This document shows, in pieces, positions 59,701 through 64,000 of a DNA stretch of 64,000 nt. The DNA comes from Dorea_A amylophila. GTDB taxonomy: Bacteria; Bacillota; Clostridia; Lachnospirales; Lachnospiraceae. The stretch is from positions 1 through 64,000 of the forward strand of contig NZ_JAOQJW010000019.1 in the NCBI RefSeq assembly GCF_025567265.1, given 5' to 3'. The translations under genes and the position numbers were made by a program. Every line of letters begins with the position of its first letter. The first letter of the stretch is position 1. Below the pieces are notes generated by a model, which did not search any database, was not told the origin of the DNA, and saw nothing but the letters and a program-made list of their open reading frames with translations.

Positions 59701-60543
59701 AAGATCCATCAGGCAGACAAACTTATCTTCTCTTCCTTTGAAAATCTCACTGTGGTCAGCGATATACTGTTTATAAGTTGCTTCCATCGGCTCTCTGTAA
59801 TCACCATCGCCGAACGAAACATCTGTAAGTTCTGTCGAGAATGTTGTATGACGGCAGTGATCTGACCAGTAGGTATCCAGAACACGGATCTCTGTCATAG
59901 AAGGATCTCTGTCTTCTTCTGACGCAAAATAATTCTGGATATGCTGGAAATCCTTAAATGTCATGGCAAGTCCGAGAGAATCGTATAATTCTTTCAGTTT
60001 GCTTTCTTCCATATCTTTAAATCCGTCAAAGATCTTTACATCTGCCGGCTCATCGAATACAGTAACCAGTGTCTCCGGTTTTTCTTCCTGTGCTTCTCTG
60101 GAATCTACAGGGTTAATACAATGCTCTTTGATTGCTTCGAATTCTTCATCCGAAACAGTTCCGTTTCCACCATGGATCACGTAAGTAGTCGCAGTGCGGA
60201 TTACCGGCTGCTCGTCTTCTTTGATAAACTGAATACACTGCACAGCGGAATCTGCTCTTTGATCAAACTGTCCCGGAAGAAATTCTACGGAAAAGATCTT
60301 GCTTCCTTCTTCTGCCTGAAATTCTTCTTTATATAATGTATCTACAGGTGGCTCAGAAAAGATGCCGTTACATGCTTTCTCAAATGTCTCATCCGATACG
60401 TTTTCCACATCGTAACGGATCAGTACACGGACGCTGTCTACGTCTTTGATTCCAAGATAGCTTCGGATCTCGGTCTTAAGTTCCTTTGCCTGTACATCAA
60501 ATCCTGATTTTTTCTCCACGTACACTCTTTTTACATTGCTCAT
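56776..60543 (-). CDS. purL: Phosphoribosylformylglycinamidine synthase, single chain
   Basis: The 1255-residue enzyme converts FGAR, glutamine and ATP to FGAM in purine synthesis. It contains the N-terminal PurS-like domain, two AIRS-like halves (LDTYWSDHCRHTTFSTEL; ETHNHPTEIEPFGGAATC; SIGGKDSMSGTF), and a C-terminal class I glutaminase with nucleophile Cys in LGICNGFQALIKLG and HGEGRFV. Most Bacillus-type Firmicutes split this into purS, purQ and purL; the fused form is typical of Clostridia and proteobacteria. It is monocistronic here. Confidence 0.97.
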   Translation of the reverse strand: MSNVKRVYVEKKSGFDVQAKELKTEIRSYLGIKDVDSVRVLIRYDVENVSDETFEKACNGIFSEPPVDTLYKEEFQAEEGSKIFSVEFLPGQFDQRADSAVQCIQFIKEDEQPVIRTATTYVIHGGNGTVSDEEFEAIKEHCINPVDSREAQEEKPETLVTVFDEPADVKIFDGFKDMEESKLKELYDSLGLAMTFKDFQHIQNYFASEEDRDPSMTEIRVLDTYWSDHCRHTTFSTELTDVSFGDGDYREPMEATYKQYIADHSEIFKGREDKFVCLMDLALMAMRKLKREGKLQDQEESDEINACSIVVPIEVDGVEEEWLVNFKNETHNHPTEIEPFGGAATCLGGAIRDPLSGRTYVYQAMRVTGAADPTASVKDTLKGKLPQKKLVREAAHGYSSYGNQIGLATGAVKEIYHPNYVAKRMEIGAVLGAAPRRAVIRETSDPGDIIILLGGRTGRDGCGGATGSSKVHTEESIETCGAEVQKGNAPTERKIQRLFRREEVSKLIKKCNDFGAGGVSVAIGELADGLQIDLDKVPKKYAGLDGTEIAISESQERMAVVVDPKDVDEFMKYASEENLEATKVAVVTEDPRLVLSWRGKEIVNLSRAFLDTNGAHQETTVAVDIPNRKDSILVREDVKDVREKWLGMLKDLNVCSQKGLVEMFDGSIGAASVFMPHGGKYQKTETQAMVAKLPVLTGDCDTVSMMSYGFDPYLSTWSPYHGAIYAVTESIAKIVAAGGDYSKIRFTFQEYFRRMTEDPHRWSQPFAALLGAYSAQLGYGLPSIGGKDSMSGTFEDIDVPPTLVSFAVDIAKEKDIISPELKKAGDKLVWLRIETDNYDIPVYGKVMDQYGKFTEDIHSGKIVAAYALDRHGIAAAVSKMAFGNGMGVKIEHNVDARDLFAPAFGDIIAEVPADKVSELGITYTVIGEVTDNAAIEYKDVKIALEEAVSAWEETLEKVFPTNSGAEGQDAKVETGLYDTSDIYICDHKIAQPTVFIPVMPGTNCEYDSAKAFERAGAKVITKVFRNMSASDIVDSVEVFEKAIEQSQIIMFPGGFSAGDEPDGSAKFFATAFKNAKMKEAVEKLLNERDGLALGICNGFQALIKLGLVPSGEITGQQPDSPTLTYNTIGRHISKMVYTKVVTNKSPWLREAELGGVYTNPASHGEGRFVANKEWLDKLFANGQVATQYCDPEGNITMNEEWNVNGSYCAIEGITSPDGRVLGKMAHSERRNRSVAMNIYGEQDMKIFESGVKYFK

Positions 60544-60652
60544 AAGTAATCCTCCACAAATGAATTTTTACACATTTTCTATTGTTAGTATAACACAACA
60601 ATCATTATTTAATACAATTAATATATCTAAACACTTTTATAATTCACACTTA

Positions 60653-61360
60653 TTAATCAACTTTTTTCTCTTCCTTTTTGCAATTATTTTTTCCCAAAAA
60701 CAATACAATCCATATCAGAAGCAGCACTCCACCAAACACTTCACTGATGCGGATCACCATATCTGAAAAGAATCCCTCCGGCAGCATCCGTATCATATAA
60801 TCCGTCTCCGGGTCGAATACCCACAGATTATTGGTAAAAAACAGCTTATGAAAAATCGTAAAACACGTTGTAAAATCTACACAGAATGCAATCCCCAGCA
60901 GTACGCCTATGACCAGCCAGGCACTCAGTGCGATCGAATATGTTCTGAAATACAGTCTCTTCCAGTCTTCTTCCCGTTTTCTCAGTACCGCCAGTATAAC
61001 TGCTGCCACAGCCAGACAGATTACTCCGACTTTCATTCCTCCCAGGAACAGATTCCTGACATCACGCATATGCAGCCGGTCTCTTTCATTAAAGAAATCC
61101 TGCTCTCTTCCTTCCACTGTCGTCACAACCGACAGCTCCTCCTCTTTCCCGATCAGATAATTCATCATATGTTCTGTCACATACATGACATGGTCTATGC
61201 TCATATCCAGATCTTCCGTCACTTCATAGCGTTGATATTCTTTTTTATAAAACCTGTAATTACTGTCTCCATATACGGCCAGCCATATACTAAATATCAG
61301 TGCCGCCATCACTGCACACATCATGGCCGTAACAGATATGATCGTTGTTAACTTCTTCAA
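60653..61360 (-). CDS. TIGR01906/DUF1461 membrane protein
   Basis: The 235-residue protein has spans at about 10-30, 106-125, 140-160 and 208-227, and the soluble part between the first two contains NERDRLHMRDVRNLF, a hallmark of this integral membrane family (Lit-like DUF1461). Function is unsettled. It is divergent from the LysR gene at 61471, sharing a 110-bp promoter region. Confidence 0.87.
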   Translation of the reverse strand: MKKLTTIISVTAMMCAVMAALIFSIWLAVYGDSNYRFYKKEYQRYEVTEDLDMSIDHVMYVTEHMMNYLIGKEEELSVVTTVEGREQDFFNERDRLHMRDVRNLFLGGMKVGVICLAVAAVILAVLRKREEDWKRLYFRTYSIALSAWLVIGVLLGIAFCVDFTTCFTIFHKLFFTNNLWVFDPETDYMIRMLPEGFFSDMVIRISEVFGGVLLLIWIVLFLGKNNCKKEEKKVD

Positions 61361-61470
61361 GTCTTTTTCCTCCTGCTTTTCATTATTATAACACTTCTAT
61401 TTATAAATACGGTTGTAATTTTCTTTCATTTCACTTATAATACAGTTAAGATTCATTAGGAGGACTTATC

Positions 61471-62349
61471 ATGGATATTAACTATGAATTATATAAAGTA
61501 TTTTACTATGTAGCTTCCACCTTAAGCTTTTCGGAAGCCTCCAAGCAATTGTTCATCTCACAGTCGGCTGTCAGCCAGTCCATCAAGGCACTGGAGAAGA
61601 AGCTGGATCAGACCTTATTCATCCGGAGTACCAAGAAAGTCCGTCTTACTACCGAAGGCGAGATCCTTCTGCGCCACATCGAACCGGCGATCAGCCTGAT
61701 CAAGCGCGGCGAAAGCCAGCTCCTCGATGTCGGCGCACGCGGAGGACAGCTTCATATCGGAGCCAGTGACACGATCTGCCGGTATTTTCTGGTACCTTAT
61801 CTGGAACGTTTCCACCGGGAATTTCCCGGAGCGCATATCAAAGTTACCAATGCGACATCCATTCGCTGTGTAGAACTCCTTGAGACCGGACAGGTGGATC
61901 TGATCGTTGTCAATTCACCGAATGCTTATCTCGGGAATGTTCCGAATGTAAAAAAAATCAAAGATTTTCAGGATGTATTTATCGCAGACAAGGCATTTGA
62001 GGAATTAAAAGGAAAGAAGCTCTCTTTCAAAGAACTTCTGAACTATCCGATCCTTATGCTGGACAGAAAAAGTACGACCAGTGAATATCTGCACAATCTG
62101 TTTCTTCAGAACCAGCTGGATCTGGTTCCGGAGATTGAACTCAGCAGTAATGATCTTCTCATTGACCTTGCCCGCATCGGACTTGGAATTGCATTTATTC
62201 CGGATTTCTGCCTTTCTCAAACCTCCGATTCGGATTCGCTTTTCATTGTCGAGACAAAAGAAGTACTTCCGGAAAGGGAGCTTGTCATCGCATATAACGA
62301 GAAAGTCCCGATATCCAAGGCCGCGCAGGAATTTTTATCTTATTTTTAA
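61471..62349 (+). CDS. LysR family transcriptional regulator
   Basis: The 292-residue protein has an N-terminal winged helix (FYYVASTLSFSEASKQLFIS, QSAVSQSIKALEKKL) and a two-lobe effector domain starting at about residue 90 (GQLHIGASDTICRYFLVPYL). AGGAGG precedes the ATG. LysR regulators often control a divergent gene, here the DUF1461 protein, but the ligand is unknown. Confidence 0.94.
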   Translation: MDINYELYKVFYYVASTLSFSEASKQLFISQSAVSQSIKALEKKLDQTLFIRSTKKVRLTTEGEILLRHIEPAISLIKRGESQLLDVGARGGQLHIGASDTICRYFLVPYLERFHREFPGAHIKVTNATSIRCVELLETGQVDLIVVNSPNAYLGNVPNVKKIKDFQDVFIADKAFEELKGKKLSFKELLNYPILMLDRKSTTSEYLHNLFLQNQLDLVPEIELSSNDLLIDLARIGLGIAFIPDFCLSQTSDSDSLFIVETKEVLPERELVIAYNEKVPISKAAQEFLSYF

Positions 62350-62372
62350 TACATCTTTCGGATGCATGACGG

Positions 62373-62412
62373 AAAATACCATAGGAGCATATGTTCCTCA
62401 TGGTATTTTTCT
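62373..62412 (+). terminator. Terminator after LysR gene (bidirectional)
   Basis: AAAATACCAT / ATGGTATTTT with further pairing in the loop, followed by TTCTTTTT on the plus strand. It also lies 12 bases after the convergent helicase gene. Confidence 0.87.
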
Positions 62413-62424
62413 TTTTAATGCTGC

Positions 62425-64000
62425 TTATTTCGTATCTGTCTGTTCTTCCGCCTTCCAGAATTTTGCAATCTTTTCTTCAATATTTTCACTGTTACAGATC
62501 TGGAAATCATTCCACTCCCTCGGGAACACCTCCTGGCACTGTCTGTCCATAAACCGGTCATCCAACAGTGTGATCACACCTCTGTCCTGATCGGTCCGGA
62601 TAACTCTTCCTGCGGACTGTAACACCTTATTCATCCCCGGATACAGGTAAGCATAATCGAATCCATTCAGATTCTTCCGGTCGAAATAATACTTTAAAAG
62701 TTCCCGTTCCAGGCACACTTGCGGAAGTCCTGTCCCGATGATCATTGCCCCGATCAGTTTATCTTCCGTCAAATCAATTCCTTCTGAAAAGACACCACCC
62801 ATCACACAGAAACCGATCAGGCTGTGTGTTCTTTCCTGTTCGAATTTTTTCAGGAATTCTTCCCGTTCCTGCTCCGTCATATATTGGGACTGTACTACAA
62901 CTTCAATCTGTTCCTGTGGCAATTCCATGAATACTTCCCAGACTTTTTCCAGGAATCGATAAGACGGAAAAATGCAATATAATTTCCTGTTCTTCCTTTT
63001 ATCACATGCATCACGTATTCTGCATACTTCCGGTACATCTCCGGTCCTCGCCTGGTATACTTCGTGCTGACATCATTTCCCAGAAGCAATAATCTTTTGC
63101 CTGGTTCAAATGGAGATTCCGCATAGATTGCATAGTCTTCCTTTGTTGTAGATAACAGTTTTTTATAATAATTGATCGGAAGAAATGTTGCCGAAAATAA
63201 TATCGTACTATTTGCTTTCCCCATATATTCCTGCAGACATCCTGCCGGATTGACACAGAACAGATGAAGGTAAAACTTTCCTTCTTCACTAAGTTCTGAA
63301 TAGATCAGATAATTTTCATCCTGCCGGTCATGAATATATATGAAATTACGGATACCAAAGTAAAACTCCAGCACCTCTTTCCGTATCACTTCATCTCTAC
63401 AGTCTTCTATAAACTCTTCCAGCTTCGTCATCAAAGACAGAAGCTTAATATACACATGTGACACACTGTTCAGTATCTGGCAGCCATCACATTCTCTTTT
63501 CAATTCCAGAAGCTGCTTATTGCAGCTCTCCAACGCCGAGACAAGTTTCGGTTCCCCGTATTTTACCAGCTTTTTGATCTTCAGAAAATCCTCCTTGCAA
63601 ATACTGCTGCTGTACATCGTCCTGCCGCGTTCCACCAGATTGTGTGCCTCATCGATCAGAAACAGGTATTCTCCTTTGACGCCGTCTCCGAAAAAGCGTT
63701 TCAGATGTGCATTTGGATCAAAAACATAATTATAATCACATATAACTGCGTCTACCCACTGTGATACATCCAGTGCCATTTCAAATGGACATACATTCCA
63801 TTTTCTTGCCTGTTCTTCCAATACTTCCCGGCTCATCTCGTCTGTCGATGTGAGCAGTTCATAAACGGCATCATTTACACGGTCAAAATGCCCTTTTGCA
63901 TATGGACACACATCCGGATTACAGATGGTTTCTTCACAGAAACAGATTTTTTCTTTTGCCGTCAATGTGATGACCTTCATCTTCAGATCCTGTTCTCTCA
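62425..64000 (-). pseudogene. XPD/DinG-like Fe-S helicase, frameshifted; 5' end outside window
   Basis: The upstream frame has the Fe-S cluster cysteines (ICFCEETICNPDVCPYAKGH, CPFEMAL) and the DEAH box (LFLIDEAHNLVERGR). The frame changes after GRTGNYIAFF: the expected continuation PSYRFLEKVWEVFMELPQ is in another frame, followed by helicase motifs GGVFSEGIDLTEDKL and QSAGRVIRTDQDRG. A run of five A at 62968-62972 (T on the minus strand) is one base short; adding one T restores the frame. It continues open past position 64000. Confidence 0.9.

Overview
The window reads as chromosome of a spore-forming, low-GC Firmicute of the Lachnospiraceae type. Supporting features are SigH, a GerA/SpoVAF germination protein, a lone Spo0A DNA-binding domain, three T-box leaders, a single-chain PurL of 1255 residues, GlnRS, NADP-dependent glutamate dehydrogenase, DegV and MATE genes. 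The genus is an inference from gene content. Nearly all core genes lie on the minus strand.

Layout. 1-82: the 5' end of a group II intron, inserted just behind the rplT terminator. 132-1470: infC-rpmI-rplT operon with an L20-type leader and an AUU start for infC. 1521-6878: B3/B4 protein, a 23-residue membrane peptide, DegV, MATE, a spore germination protein and dUTPase. 6925-10123: trpXYZ-like ABC transporter behind a T-box whose specifier reads UGG (Trp).

10148-29242: a mobile element with a 19,024-bp repeat period, inserted in the 3' end of metA and flanked by 71-bp copies of that gene end. From left to right it carries two toxin-antitoxin pairs, a tyrosine integrase and excisionase, a three-gene ATPase module, a 579-residue orphan protein, a frameshifted serine recombinase, RecT, several tiny genes and relics, a cluster of zinc-ribbon membrane proteins with duplicated promoter/operators and an XRE regulator, two viroplasmin-like proteins, a structured oriT-like region, a MobC-like protein and a minimal relaxase. 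It looks like an integrative mobilizable element; no full conjugation machinery is visible.

29177-43701: metA, an AI-2E transporter, DUF1540 protein, thrS behind a Thr T-box, YdcF, SEC-C protein, purA, cardiolipin synthase, a MocR-type regulator, glnS and a Spo0A-C protein. 43710-54408: MATE, tRNA-Thr, the cysE-cysS-mrnC-rlmB-sigH operon behind a Cys T-box, a two-component system, GNAT, ispF and a small membrane protein. 54604-64000: three tRNAs, gdhA with a terminator-bearing leader, purL, a DUF1461-type membrane protein, a LysR regulator and a frameshifted XPD/DinG-like helicase that runs off the right edge.

Amino-acid supply and translation dominate the core. Trp, Thr and Cys T-boxes tie uncharged tRNA to a transporter, an aminoacyl-tRNA synthetase and a cysteine synthesis/charging operon. 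The main novelty is the metA-targeting element and its zinc-ribbon membrane cluster.
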